The notes below the pieces were generated by a model, which ran no database searches, had not been told where the DNA came from, and saw only the letters and a list, made by a program, of their open reading frames with translations. DNA of 64,000 nt, taken from Bacteroidales bacterium UBA1195 (lineage in GTDB: Bacteria > Bacteroidota > Bacteroidia > Bacteroidales > WCHB1-69). The position numbers and the translations under genes are program-made. Location: contig DBYD01000029.1 of NCBI GenBank assembly GCA_002309855.1, forward strand, positions 5,385 to 69,384, read 5' to 3'. Positions 9,900 through 19,327 of this stretch are shown here, piece after piece (the first letter of the stretch is position 1; each line of letters starts with the position of its first letter).

Positions 9900-10331
9900 A
9901 TGGAGGAGGATGTTTTTGAAGAATACCGGCAGATTTTTTACGATTATCTGGAAAAAAAAGGTTTGAGCCGTACTTCGGAACGTTTTGCCGTCCTGCGCGA
10001 AGCATGCAGATGCGGCGGACATTTTGATGTGGAGGCGCTGCATGCCGGACTGAAGCAGAAAAAATATCAGGTGAGCCGTACAACATTGTACCACACGCTG
10101 GAACTGATGGAGGATTGCGGACTCGTGCGCAAGCTCCGGTTCAATACCGGCGCAGCGGTGTATGAGTGCTCATTCCGGAGAGCGCCGCATGACCACATAC
10201 TGCTCTCTGATGGCAAAGGCTGCATCGAATTTTCCGATCCGCGCATTGATGATATTATCCGTTCGTTGGAGGAGGAGCACCATGTCCGTATCAAGGGGCG
10301 TACCATAATCTTCTACGCGGAGACGGTGTGA
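9900..10331 (+). CDS. Fur-family metal-responsive transcriptional repressor
   Basis: The ~143-residue protein has the Fur winged-helix domain: SRTSERFAVLREACRCGGHF, VEALHAGLKQKKYQVSRTTL (recognition region) and YHTLELMEDCGLVRKL. A short dimerisation/metal domain with APHDHILLSDGKGCIEF follows. The HDH metal site is present, but the paired CxxC structural zinc motifs of E. coli Fur are absent, which is common in Bacteroidetes Fur. Whether it senses iron, zinc or peroxide cannot be decided. The ATG at 9900 follows AGAGG. A GTG at 9897 is an alternative. It is 18 bases after metG and probably cotranscribed. The paralogue zur/perR cannot be excluded, so no symbol is given. Confidence 0.9.
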   Translation: MEEDVFEEYRQIFYDYLEKKGLSRTSERFAVLREACRCGGHFDVEALHAGLKQKKYQVSRTTLYHTLELMEDCGLVRKLRFNTGAAVYECSFRRAPHDHILLSDGKGCIEFSDPRIDDIIRSLEEEHHVRIKGRTIIFYAETV

Positions 10332-10378
10332 GGGCCTGAATTTTTTGTGACAGAAACATTCATTAATACTGGATAAAT

Positions 10379-13300
10379 ATGAAACGTTTGTGTATTTTAT
10401 TGTGTGCAGTGCTGCTGTCAGGCGGTACCATGGCGCAGGACACCTGGCAAAAGGCTGTCCGGCTACAGAACGGCGTGTGGCCAAAGCAGGATTCTGTGGC
10501 GAAAAACATTAGGGATGACTATTATTACCGTCTGGACATCAAGGGGGAATCATATCTTGATATAGAGATGGCGCTCATTTCTATGGCAGGAGGCAGCAGC
10601 TCATTCATCGACATGAGTTTCTACCGGCTTAATGCGGACAGCACACTCGAGAAAATATGGATGTCCGGCGGGTCAAGCAGTGACAGGGCGTTCGGAAGCA
10701 GGGTAGGGGACACGCTGCGCTGGCGTTTCACCAAGCGTTCCGACGGCACATATTTCCTGCGTGTGAACAGGGCAAGCACAGCTGCATCCTCATTCAAGGT
10801 GCGTTATCTTTGGGACGGTGGAGCCGGTTATCCGAACGATCCGGAACCTAATAACGACTATTTCCATGCTGTTGAAATCAAAAACGGTGTCACCGCATAC
10901 GGACATATCGGGTTTGAAAACCATGACTCCTCCACCCAGGATTTTTACGACTGCTATAAGTTCACTGTCAGGAATGACTGCGATGTGAAGTTGGAGTTCC
11001 ACATCACGCCATGCCCCGGCACAAATGGGGACAACATACGTCTTGACATGGACGGCTGGCAGTTCCTGTATGGTGACAGCACTTTCAGCAACGTGTTCAT
11101 CGGAGGATGGAGGAATGACAACAATTATGGTGTGTTTGACACTGTGAAACGGGTGCGGTTCAAGGGCTTGTCGGCAGGCACCTATTACTTCCGCATCTAC
11201 CCTTACGTCGGTTTTGGCTATTACAATCTGAAGCTGACTGTTGACGAATACAATGTGCCGGATGATCCGGAGGAGAACGACAACTACCTGCAGGCCGTTC
11301 CGCTGGTACCGGGCAAGACAACATACGGCCATGTCGGATTTTTCGACAAGGACCGTTTGCAGCATGACTATTACGACTGCTATAAGTTTACTGTAGAGAA
11401 GGACTGTGACGTGCGTCTGCTTGCCAATATCCGGCCAAAGGGCGAAGGGGATTGCCGCTTTGAAATGGACGGTTGGCAGATACGTTACGGTGACAGCATT
11501 TTCGGCAACACTCCTGTTGGCGGATGGAGGAATGACAACAATTATGGTGTGTTCGACACGGTAAAGCAGTACCGTTACATGGGACTTTCGGCAGGTACCT
11601 ATTATTTCCGTGTGAGCCCCTCCGTGGGACTATGCACGTATGATTTGAAGTTGGATACATTCAATTACGGCGAGCCGTCCGATGCTGAACCGAATGACGA
11701 GTTCATACAGGCACTGCCGGTGAAACCGGGTGACACCATGTACGGCCATGCCGGTTTCTATGACCAGACCCGGATGGAGTATGACTATAATGACGCATAT
11801 AAGCTTACAGTGGATAAGGACTGTAATATCAGTGCGGTCTTCAATATCAGACACAAGGGGGAGGGGGACTGCCGTTTCGATTGGAGCTCCTTACATTATA
11901 TGATGCCGGACAGTTCGTTTGTATATTATCGCGGACTGAACGGCGACTACCAGTCGGTGTGGGACACTCTCAAGCGTGCCCGGTCGATGGGTGTTGGCAA
12001 GGGAACCTATTTTTTCCGGATAACACCGTCCGTAGGTATCGCCACATATGATTTCAATATTAGTTTGGAATATCCTGAAATAGGCAGCGATGCCGAACCG
12101 AACGACACCTGGGCGCAGGCAACCGCCTTGCGGGAGGGGGACACCGCTTTCGGCCATATCGGATATGACGGTGCCATGGACAGCACTGGCTACTATCAGG
12201 ATATGGAGGACTGGTACATTGTGACGCTGCCTTCAAACGGCTCCATCAATGTCTTGTCCCAGTGCTATCCCGGAAGCGGCCATGGCAGTGTGCTGGATGA
12301 CAAGTTGGGACTCTATTTCAAGCTTTATCAGGTGGATGAGGGTGTAGTTGATGAAATAGGCTCATTGTCCGGACCATCCACTTGGGAAAAGGTGGACACG
12401 ATGACCTATAATTGGAAAACAACTTTGGGCAAGGGCACCTATTTCCTACAGGTTTCCCCAAGGGGAGGTTACGGCCAGTACAAGTTCGTGTATGAAACCC
12501 GTCCTGCACCTGTAGCCGATTTTGATTTTGTGCAGCGCATTAACGACAAGGGGCAGACCGAAGTATGCTTCATCAACAGGACAACTGGCAATGCGACCAA
12601 ATATTACTGGAAATATGACGGGAGCAGTTGGAACTACACCTACAATGCTAACCCAACCGTGGTGTATTCCACATCCGGTGTGCGTGAGGTAATGCTGATC
12701 GCCTACGGTACTGAGGGTAACGACACTGTTGTCAAATATGTGGAGGTTAACGGCCTGCAGCGTGTGGAGTCTCCGAAGGCAGGCCAGGGGGATGTCACGC
12801 TGAAATTCTATGCCGGCGGTATTCAGAAAAAAGACACCTTCCTTCTGGAAAAGGGCGGTATGGAATATGCAGGCACACTGCTGCGCGAAGTGAGGAAGGG
12901 GTGTGTTGAGCTGCGTTTCCATCTGCATGCCGCCCCTGTGGGGAAATACTCCGCCATTATCCGCCACAGCAATGGCAGCGAAATGCGTTTGGATAACGCC
13001 TTTGAACTTGAGGCCGCTGTGGAGCCGGAAATATATGTTGATCTGCTTGGCTTGGACAAAATGCTGTATAACCGTTGGCAGGATTATACTGCCGTCATCG
13101 GCAACAAGGGCAATGTGGATGCCTATAACCGGACATTGTGGATTGTCACGCCGCACGATTCTAACTGCCACATCCAGCTGCGCAACGTCTCCTTCATTAT
13201 GCCAAAGGGTGACACCTTGCAGTGGGTGAAGGATATCCCGCCATATCTGATATACGACAGCCTGGAACCCGGCGGCGGCCCGGTCCGCGTTTATCCGCTG

Positions 13301-14905
13301 ATGTTCTCCGTGATTCCTGCGGGCAGCGAAGTTGAGGTTCATTTCCGCATGGCATCGGACAAGAGCGAGCGCATAGGGGTGTTCACTACCGATCCGTTCG
13401 TGACCGAAAGCCTGCTGAAGGATTACGACAGCTACGAAAGCTGTGTGGCCTGGACTATTGCCAAATATGTGGCCGAAAAGGCGGTGGGCTTCCTGTTGGA
13501 TGAGATTCCCGGTGCAGGTTGTGTGAAGGATGTGATCAAGTTCACCTACCAGACAACCGAATCCACGGTGGAGGGCAACATACAGGCTGGCAGCCTGGCC
13601 TGGAGCGTGGTCACCACAGCATGGAGCTGCGCCAAGGATTTTGTCGGGCCGCTCAAAGCCTACAAGATGACCTGCGACATAATTGACCTGATGATTGACA
13701 TCGCCGACAATTACAGTGCCGACAAGGATTGTCAGAAGTACAAGAAGAAGAACGGCAAGAACAAGAATGTGCGGGCCGTCTCCTCAATGGATCCGAATGA
13801 AATCAGCGGTCCTGCCGGTTTTGGCGAATATAATGATGTCTGCAAGCAGGATTTCTCCTATACCATCATGTTTGAGAACAAGGCTTCCGCCAGCGCACCG
13901 GCGCAGGAGGTGGTGGTCACCGACACGCTTGACCGGACTAAGTTCGATTTTTCCGGCATCCGTTTCAATTCGTTCAGCATCGGGGATTCCATATATACGG
14001 TACAGCAGTCTGGGCTGGCTTTCGCCACCGAACTGGACTGGGATTCCGTAATCGTACGCATATCCGGACGTATGGACACGGTTTCGGGTGTTGTCTCCTG
14101 GCAGTTTGTGACTCTGGACAAAAATAACCGTGGGCAGGTTTCCGACCCCGATGACGGTTTCCTTAAGCCGAACAAAAATGCTCCCGAGGGAGAGGGCTCC
14201 GTCAGTTTCACCATCCCGTTGAAGGCTCATGTGAAGGACGGGGATGTTGTTGAAAACCGTGCGGTGATTGTTTTTGATGCCAATGCGCCCATCAGCACCA
14301 ACATTTACAGCAACCGCATTGATGAGAACAGACCGTCAAGCGCCATTGCCCGCGTGGCGGAGGCGGAAGGCGGGAAAGATGAATACACCCTTTATTTCTC
14401 TGGGAGTGATAACGGCAGCGGTGTCTTTTTCTACAGCCTGTCGGTGTCGGTGAACGGCGGGGACACTCAGTTGCTTTCGGGGCACATCACGGGTGACAGC
14501 TACACGATGCCGTTGCATAAGGATTCCGTATACCGCTTTTTCCTGCTGGCCACCGACAGCCTTTTCCATCAGGAGGAGGTGAAAAGTGCGCCTGACCTGG
14601 TGCTAAATGGCGACGGTATTGCCTGCTTTGATGAGGACAATGCAAATACGCCGTTGCGTATGCGGCTGAATCCGAATCCTGCACGGCAGCGGACCAATAT
14701 CACATTTGCTGTCCGTGCAGCCGGTGAAACCTGTGTGGAAATCTATAATATGCTTGGTGTCCGTGTTGCGGAGAGGAATTTGGGCTATCGTGAGGCAGGG
14801 ATGCATCAGGAGGTTCTGGATTTGTCCGCACTTCCTCAAGGTCTTTATGCGGTGCGTCTGCGCTGCGGGCAGCATGTGTGCAACGGAAAGGTGGCGGTGC
14901 GGTAG
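10379..14905 (+). CDS. Large secreted multidomain protein with PPC-like repeats, PKD domain and T9SS type A sorting domain
   Basis: This 1508-residue protein begins with a clear signal peptide (MKRLCILLCAVLLSGGTMAQ). Four tandem ~140-residue units follow between about residues 150 and 700. Each opens with an EPN/ENDxxxxA motif and YGHxGF, then YDCYKFTV, and ends with GTYYFRxxPxVGxxxYxLKL. They resemble bacterial pre-peptidase C-terminal (PPC) domains. A PKD-like domain (PVADFDFVQ) lies near 710-800. A CARDB/DUF11-like region contains SSMDPNEISGPAGFGEY near 1140. The C-terminal ~75 residues (LNPNPARQRTNITF to the terminal VAVR) form a T9SS type A sorting domain. No protease or lyase catalytic motif is visible, so an adhesive or structural cell-surface role is inferred. 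The gene stands alone between fur and a convergent ureohydrolase-like gene. Confidence 0.88.
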   Translation: MKRLCILLCAVLLSGGTMAQDTWQKAVRLQNGVWPKQDSVAKNIRDDYYYRLDIKGESYLDIEMALISMAGGSSSFIDMSFYRLNADSTLEKIWMSGGSSSDRAFGSRVGDTLRWRFTKRSDGTYFLRVNRASTAASSFKVRYLWDGGAGYPNDPEPNNDYFHAVEIKNGVTAYGHIGFENHDSSTQDFYDCYKFTVRNDCDVKLEFHITPCPGTNGDNIRLDMDGWQFLYGDSTFSNVFIGGWRNDNNYGVFDTVKRVRFKGLSAGTYYFRIYPYVGFGYYNLKLTVDEYNVPDDPEENDNYLQAVPLVPGKTTYGHVGFFDKDRLQHDYYDCYKFTVEKDCDVRLLANIRPKGEGDCRFEMDGWQIRYGDSIFGNTPVGGWRNDNNYGVFDTVKQYRYMGLSAGTYYFRVSPSVGLCTYDLKLDTFNYGEPSDAEPNDEFIQALPVKPGDTMYGHAGFYDQTRMEYDYNDAYKLTVDKDCNISAVFNIRHKGEGDCRFDWSSLHYMMPDSSFVYYRGLNGDYQSVWDTLKRARSMGVGKGTYFFRITPSVGIATYDFNISLEYPEIGSDAEPNDTWAQATALREGDTAFGHIGYDGAMDSTGYYQDMEDWYIVTLPSNGSINVLSQCYPGSGHGSVLDDKLGLYFKLYQVDEGVVDEIGSLSGPSTWEKVDTMTYNWKTTLGKGTYFLQVSPRGGYGQYKFVYETRPAPVADFDFVQRINDKGQTEVCFINRTTGNATKYYWKYDGSSWNYTYNANPTVVYSTSGVREVMLIAYGTEGNDTVVKYVEVNGLQRVESPKAGQGDVTLKFYAGGIQKKDTFLLEKGGMEYAGTLLREVRKGCVELRFHLHAAPVGKYSAIIRHSNGSEMRLDNAFELEAAVEPEIYVDLLGLDKMLYNRWQDYTAVIGNKGNVDAYNRTLWIVTPHDSNCHIQLRNVSFIMPKGDTLQWVKDIPPYLIYDSLEPGGGPVRVYPLMFSVIPAGSEVEVHFRMASDKSERIGVFTTDPFVTESLLKDYDSYESCVAWTIAKYVAEKAVGFLLDEIPGAGCVKDVIKFTYQTTESTVEGNIQAGSLAWSVVTTAWSCAKDFVGPLKAYKMTCDIIDLMIDIADNYSADKDCQKYKKKNGKNKNVRAVSSMDPNEISGPAGFGEYNDVCKQDFSYTIMFENKASASAPAQEVVVTDTLDRTKFDFSGIRFNSFSIGDSIYTVQQSGLAFATELDWDSVIVRISGRMDTVSGVVSWQFVTLDKNNRGQVSDPDDGFLKPNKNAPEGEGSVSFTIPLKAHVKDGDVVENRAVIVFDANAPISTNIYSNRIDENRPSSAIARVAEAEGGKDEYTLYFSGSDNGSGVFFYSLSVSVNGGDTQLLSGHITGDSYTMPLHKDSVYRFFLLATDSLFHQEEVKSAPDLVLNGDGIACFDEDNANTPLRMRLNPNPARQRTNITFAVRAAGETCVEIYNMLGVRVAERNLGYREAGMHQEVLDLSALPQGLYAVRLRCGQHVCNGKVAVR

Positions 14906-14916
14906 CTCCGCCGCCT

Positions 14917-16101
14917 TCACTCCTTTTCCAGTTTCTGGTAAGTTTTGAGCCAGCGTTCGGGCAGTTCGTCCAAACAGGCGGTTTCGTAATCCTCTTTGGA
15001 GCAGGGGATCAGATACATGCGTTCATACTTGGATTTTTTGTCCGCACAAGGCACCTCCATCCACCAAAGATGGCTGATTTTGCTTTCGTAAAAGCGGATC
15101 TGGTACAGTCGCTGCTGGATCTCCACAATGTATTCGGTGAAATTTTCGCGCATCAGGTCTGGCAGGTCATCACGCCGCAGGCTGAAACCGTCCAGAAAAT
15201 ACCAGAGCATCTCGGCGATAAGGCGTGCGCTCTGTCCGGCGATGTCGCAGCCGGGATTGTATTCGTAAACACCGAATGAGCTGACACGGGATGAGGCGCC
15301 TGCAAAGCGTGAAAGCATACATATCTCCTTTCCTGTCAATCCGTTGGGGGAGGCATGGCGGCAACCGGGCGCATCTGCGAAGCGTACAGCGGCCATGTCC
15401 ACGCTAACGATGCCGGCTTCGCGGATCAGCGGTTCGCATTTCAGAATGTCCTCCTGAACGATGCCCAGACGGCAGGTGTCGAAACGCAGTTTTTCCATCA
15501 GGGCGACATCATCCGGGCTCACGAAGTAACTCTGGTATCCGATATTGCTGTAATTGAACAGGTAACTTGGCTGTCGCAGGATAATTTTATGGAAAAAGGC
15601 ATTGGATTCCTGCTCGGAAAGTTTGGCGCCGATGTCAAAACAAGGGTCAATGGCAGTGATGTTCACAACCTCCTGCCGCTGCTCGTAGGCCAGATAGTTG
15701 GCGTATGTCAGATCCTGGCTCCCGCCCAGAATAACAGGAACAATCCCTGCATCAAGAAGCTGTCCCAGCAGGTCGGCAAGGGCATGGTAGGTGTCCTCGC
15801 ATTCCCTGCCCACACGAAGGTTGCCGAGATCGGCGGTTTCCGGCATGTCCGGCATACGGAAAAGTTGGTAGAACTGTTTGCGGATTTCGTCCGGAGCCAT
15901 GGAGCAGCCCACGTTGTCATAGGCGTTACGCTCCTCCGGCACACCGATGACTGCAATCCGTACATTGTCCAGGTACGGCAGACCCTTCTCCGCAGTATGG
16001 ATGTGCAGGCGGCTTCCGATCCGGTTCTTGTCGGCGGAGCGGGCGAAAAATTCCAGATCATCCGGCGAAAGCGGTTCCAGATAGTTCTCCAAATTTTCCA
16101 T
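14917..16101 (-). CDS. Ureohydrolase-fold (arginase/formiminoglutamase-like) protein with degenerate metal sites
   Basis: The 394-residue protein follows the arginase/agmatinase/formimidoylglutamase scaffold: VRIAVIGVPEERNAYDNVGC, APDEIRKQFYQLF and GIVPVILGGSQDLTYANY. The residues that normally bind the two manganese ions are changed. GGDHS/GGEHS is GGSQD, DAHxDxR is ITAIDPCFDIG, and SxDxDxxDP is VSVDMAAVRFADAPG. Only scattered Asp residues remain. Classical ureohydrolase activity is therefore doubtful, although the fold seems preserved. Its ATG overlaps the topA TGA by one base (ATGA), indicating translational coupling. It may be a pseudoenzyme or have a different ligand. Function is not assigned. 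Confidence 0.8.
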   Translation of the reverse strand: MENLENYLEPLSPDDLEFFARSADKNRIGSRLHIHTAEKGLPYLDNVRIAVIGVPEERNAYDNVGCSMAPDEIRKQFYQLFRMPDMPETADLGNLRVGRECEDTYHALADLLGQLLDAGIVPVILGGSQDLTYANYLAYEQRQEVVNITAIDPCFDIGAKLSEQESNAFFHKIILRQPSYLFNYSNIGYQSYFVSPDDVALMEKLRFDTCRLGIVQEDILKCEPLIREAGIVSVDMAAVRFADAPGCRHASPNGLTGKEICMLSRFAGASSRVSSFGVYEYNPGCDIAGQSARLIAEMLWYFLDGFSLRRDDLPDLMRENFTEYIVEIQQRLYQIRFYESKISHLWWMEVPCADKKSKYERMYLIPCSKEDYETACLDELPERWLKTYQKLEKE

Positions 16102-18593
16102 CAGCGTTTCCGTTTGGCGGTTTTTCCCGGTGCCCTATGGTCTGCTGTCTGCACAATTTCCAGGCATTGGCTGTAGGTCATCTTTCCGGCCTCGCTCCCC
16201 TTGGGCAGCCTGTAGTTTTGGTTGTTGTATGATATGTATGCGCCGAACCGCCCTTTGAGTATTCTCATCTTTTCGTCCTCTTCAAAGCGGCGGAGGATGT
16301 TCTTTTCCTCATATTTCCGGATTACCTCCTTGGCCTGTTCCAAACTGACAGTATGGATGTCCGTTCCTTTTGGCAGGGCGAAGAAATGTTTTTTGTAAAG
16401 GATATAGGGGCCGAAACGTCCCACTGCGACGGAAAGCGGGTCGCCTTCCCATTCGCCGATTATGCAGGCTGCCTTGTCCTGGTCTGATTTCTTTTTGGCC
16501 TCCATGATTTCAATGCATCGCTCAGGTGAGATGATGCGGAGGTCTTCCGTCTTCGGTATGGCGTAGAATTTTCCGTCGTATTGCACATATGGGCCGTAGC
16601 GGCCTATGTTCACAACCAATGGCAGGCCGTTGTGGGTGCCGACCGTGCGCGGAAGCTTGAACAGATCCATCGCCTCCTCAAAGGTGATGGTGTCAATGCT
16701 CTGGTGCGGCAGCAGCTTGGCGAAACTTAGCGTGTCCTCGCTGTTGGAGCGTCCCATCTGCACCACAGCACCGTAGCGGGCCAGCTTGGCGTACACGTTT
16801 CGTCCTGAAACCGGATCCACACCCAACAGCCGTTCGCCGCTTGCCTTTTCCGAAGTTTCGAGTGTGGTTGTGATGGTTTGGTGGAAGTCCTTGTAGAAAT
16901 CGGCAATCATCTTTTTCCATTCCTTTTTTCCCTGGGCTATTTTGTCAAAATCCTTCTCCACGCTGGCGGTGAACTGGTAGTCCATGATTTTTTCGAAATG
17001 GTCGTTCAGGAAACTGTTGACCACGTTGCCGATATCCGTCGGAAGAAGTTTGCCCTTCTCATAGCCGATTTTCTCCTTTTTGCTGCTGACGGTGATTTTC
17101 CCTTTTTTGCATGTAAGTATGCGGTATTCACGTTCGCTGCCCTCCTTGTTGCCCTTCTGCACATAGTTCCGTTTCTGGATGGTGGAGATGATGGGGGCGT
17201 ATGTTGAGGGACGGCCGATACCCAATTCCTCCAGTTTGTGGACAAGACTGGCCTCTGTATAGCGGTAGGGCGGCATGGTGTGTTTTTCGGTGGCCTGGAC
17301 CTGCTCCTGTTCCAGGGGCATCCCTTGGCTCAGGGCGGGAAGCTCGCGGCTCTCCTCCTCCGGCTGGTCTCCTTGTGACTCCTTGTACACTTTCAGGAAT
17401 CCGTCAAACAGCAGCACTTCGCCTTCGCTGATGAAATATTCCTCCAGGTCGGGGCTGGTGATGGTGACGGTGGTCTTTTCCAGCTTGGCATCCGCCATTT
17501 GGGATGCTAAGGTGCGTTTCCAGATGAGCTGATAGAGCCGTTCCGCCTGATTGTCGCCGGCTGAAATTGAATGGGTGTTCATGTAGGTGGGGCGGATGGC
17601 TTCGTGTGCCTCCTGCGCCCCTTTGGTTTTCGTGGTATATTTGCGTCTTTTGGCATATTTCTCCCCATAGTTCCGGATGATTTCCGCTTCGGAGGTGGCC
17701 AGGGCGAGGTCGGAAAGGTTGACGGAGTCCGTACGCATGTAGGTGATATGCCCCGATTCGTACAACTGCTGTGCGACCGACATGGTGCGTGCGACCGACA
17801 TGCCCAGCTTCCGGGCCGCCTCCTGCTGCAGGGTGGCGGTGGTGAAGGGCGGTGCGGGAACGCGCTTTACGGGCTGGTTCTCCACCGCTTTCACGGTAAA
17901 TTGGGCGCTTTTGCATTTCTCAAGGAAGGCACTTGCCTCATCTTCTGTGCGGAAACGGGTGTTCAGTTCCGCTTCAAACGGCACGCTGTCTCCGGAAGTG
18001 CGGAAGGTGCCCACCACCTTGTAGAAGCATTCCGGCTCGAAATGGTTAATTTCCTTCTCACGTTCCACCACTAACCTTACAGCCACCGACTGCACCCTTC
18101 CGGCTGACAGGGACGGGCGCACTTTGCGCCACAGCACCGGCGAGAGTTCGAAGCCGACCAGCCTGTCCAGCACCCTGCGCGCCTGTTGGGCGTTAACAAG
18201 GTTGAAGTCCAGATCCCTTGGGTTCGCGATGGCCTCTTCAATGGCTTTTTTTGTGATTTCGTGGAAGGCGATACGTCTCGTTTTTTCTACAGGATATTTC
18301 AGTTCGTCCAGCAGATGCCACGAAATGGCCTCTCCTTCGCGGTCCTCATCAGTGGCGAGCCAGATGACATCGGACTCGTTGCCCAACTTTTTCAACTCAG
18401 CGATAATCTTCTGTTTGTTTGGCAGAATTTCATATTGCGGGGCAAATTGGTTGTCAATGTCAATGCCGATCTTTTTTTCCGGGAGATCCCGTATGTGACC
18501 CATGGAAGAGCGTACAGTATAATCTTTCCCTAAAAATTTCTCGATGGTTTTGGCCTTGGCCGGTGACTCGACAATGACTAGATTCTTGCTCAT
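16101..18593 (-). CDS. topA: DNA topoisomerase I
   Basis: The 830-residue type IA topoisomerase relaxes negatively supercoiled DNA. The TOPRIM domain opens at the N-terminus (NLVIVESPAKAKTIEKFLG) with ATDEDREGEAI near residue 80. The active-site tyrosine is Tyr285 in GHITYMRTDS. The C-terminus lacks zinc-finger cysteines. Instead it carries repeated GRYGPY/GRFGPY/GRFGAY modules followed by lysine-rich ends, as in other Bacteroidetes TopA. A TAnnTTTG box lies about 26 bases upstream of the ATG. The stop overlaps the start of the ureohydrolase-like gene. Confidence 0.98.
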   Translation of the reverse strand: MSKNLVIVESPAKAKTIEKFLGKDYTVRSSMGHIRDLPEKKIGIDIDNQFAPQYEILPNKQKIIAELKKLGNESDVIWLATDEDREGEAISWHLLDELKYPVEKTRRIAFHEITKKAIEEAIANPRDLDFNLVNAQQARRVLDRLVGFELSPVLWRKVRPSLSAGRVQSVAVRLVVEREKEINHFEPECFYKVVGTFRTSGDSVPFEAELNTRFRTEDEASAFLEKCKSAQFTVKAVENQPVKRVPAPPFTTATLQQEAARKLGMSVARTMSVAQQLYESGHITYMRTDSVNLSDLALATSEAEIIRNYGEKYAKRRKYTTKTKGAQEAHEAIRPTYMNTHSISAGDNQAERLYQLIWKRTLASQMADAKLEKTTVTITSPDLEEYFISEGEVLLFDGFLKVYKESQGDQPEEESRELPALSQGMPLEQEQVQATEKHTMPPYRYTEASLVHKLEELGIGRPSTYAPIISTIQKRNYVQKGNKEGSEREYRILTCKKGKITVSSKKEKIGYEKGKLLPTDIGNVVNSFLNDHFEKIMDYQFTASVEKDFDKIAQGKKEWKKMIADFYKDFHQTITTTLETSEKASGERLLGVDPVSGRNVYAKLARYGAVVQMGRSNSEDTLSFAKLLPHQSIDTITFEEAMDLFKLPRTVGTHNGLPLVVNIGRYGPYVQYDGKFYAIPKTEDLRIISPERCIEIMEAKKKSDQDKAACIIGEWEGDPLSVAVGRFGPYILYKKHFFALPKGTDIHTVSLEQAKEVIRKYEEKNILRRFEEDEKMRILKGRFGAYISYNNQNYRLPKGSEAGKMTYSQCLEIVQTADHRAPGKTAKRKR

Positions 18594-18618
18594 AAAAACA
18601 GTTTAAAAAAATCGGCTG

Positions 18619-18626
18619 CAAAAGTA
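18619..18626 (-). promoter_or_regulatory. Promoter -7 box for topA
   Basis: The minus strand reads TACTTTTG, matching TAnnTTTG, 26 bases upstream of the topA ATG. Confidence 0.65.
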
Positions 18627-18749
18627 CAATATATTAATGTATGTTTTTCGGATTCCGGAGCAAAAAAATAAACAGCGGATTGTTCGTGAGTGTAAACTGC
18701 TGCCGTTCCGGATGTTCGGATGTTTTTTTGCCGGATGCCCCGCTGTCGT

Positions 18750-18781
18750 AAAAAAAGAAAGCGTCTGAATCAGACGCTTTC
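18750..18781 (-). terminator. Rho-independent terminator of tRNA-Phe
   Basis: GAAAGCGTCTGA pairs with TCAGACGCTTTC (18757-18781). On the minus strand a run of seven T follows (18750-18756). It lies directly after the tRNA-Phe 3' end. Confidence 0.85.
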
Positions 18782-18785
18782 AAGG

Positions 18786-18858
18786 TGGTGCTGACTGGAA
18801 TTGAACCAGTGACCTACGGATTTTCAGTCCGGCGCTCTACCTACTGAGCTACAGCACC
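18786..18858 (-). tRNA. tRNA-Phe (anticodon GAA)
   Basis: On the minus strand GGTGCTG (18858-18852) pairs with CAGCACC (18793-18787), with discriminator A at 18786. The anticodon stem CCGGA/TCCGT encloses loop CTGAAAA, giving anticodon GAA. The D-loop TAGCTCAGTAGGTAGAGC and T-arm GGTTCAATTCC are canonical. CCA is not encoded: after the discriminator the sequence reads CCT. Confidence 0.96.
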
Positions 18859-18875
18859 GCGCTTTTTTGAGTTTG

Positions 18876-18883
18876 CAAAGGTA
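18876..18883 (-). promoter_or_regulatory. Promoter -7 box for tRNA-Phe
   Basis: The minus strand reads TACCTTTG, matching TAnnTTTG, 17 bases upstream of the mature tRNA 5' end. Confidence 0.6.
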
Positions 18884-18969
18884 GACAATTTTCAAATACG
18901 AACCGATAGTTTTGCAATAATTTTTTCTAACCCTTAAAATCAGTTGGTTATATTAAAAAATAACAAAAA

Positions 18970-19316
18970 CAACTGCCTAATAAGCCGGATTCTGTAACCG
19001 GATTTCTCCGGTTTCTGTCATTTATCTGGGACATTTGTCGCCAAATGCCTCTATCGACCTACCCTCCGGGATCGGACGAGCAGCCCTCAAACCCCGGTTT
19101 ACATGGTCTTTCAACCCATAAGGTTTACCGCACCGGACAGTCACCTGCCGGTGTGTGAGCCCTTACCTCACATTTTCACCCTTACCCTTGCGGGCGGTAT
19201 ATTTTCTGTGGCACTTGCTGTACTTGTCGCCAAGCCCTTCCCGTTAGGAAGTATGGTGCTCTGTGTTGTCCGGACTTTCCTCTCCGCACCGGGCGGAGCG
19301 ACAGAATGGGCAGTTG
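18970..19316 (-). ncRNA. rnpB: RNase P RNA, bacterial class A
   Basis: The ribozyme core of RNase P, which matures tRNA 5' ends, is recognised on the minus strand. The hallmark GAGGAAAGTCCGGAC lies at 19268-19282 and the 3' hallmark ACAGAATCCGGCTTAT at 18980-18995. The ends are set by helix P1, where 5' CAACTGCC (from 19316) pairs with 3' GGCAGTTG (ending at 18970). A U-rich stretch follows the 3' end. The 5' end is only 12 bases from the stop of the upstream Sua5/YrdC gene, so its promoter must lie inside that gene or the RNA is processed from a shared transcript. Confidence 0.95.
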
Positions 19317-19327
19317 TTTTTGTAGCG

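Noticed and set aside
18859..18969. Possible small RNA or gene between tRNA-Phe and rnpB
   Set aside because: Only the tRNA-Phe promoter box and the U-rich tail after rnpB are visible. No hairpin or reading frame of note.
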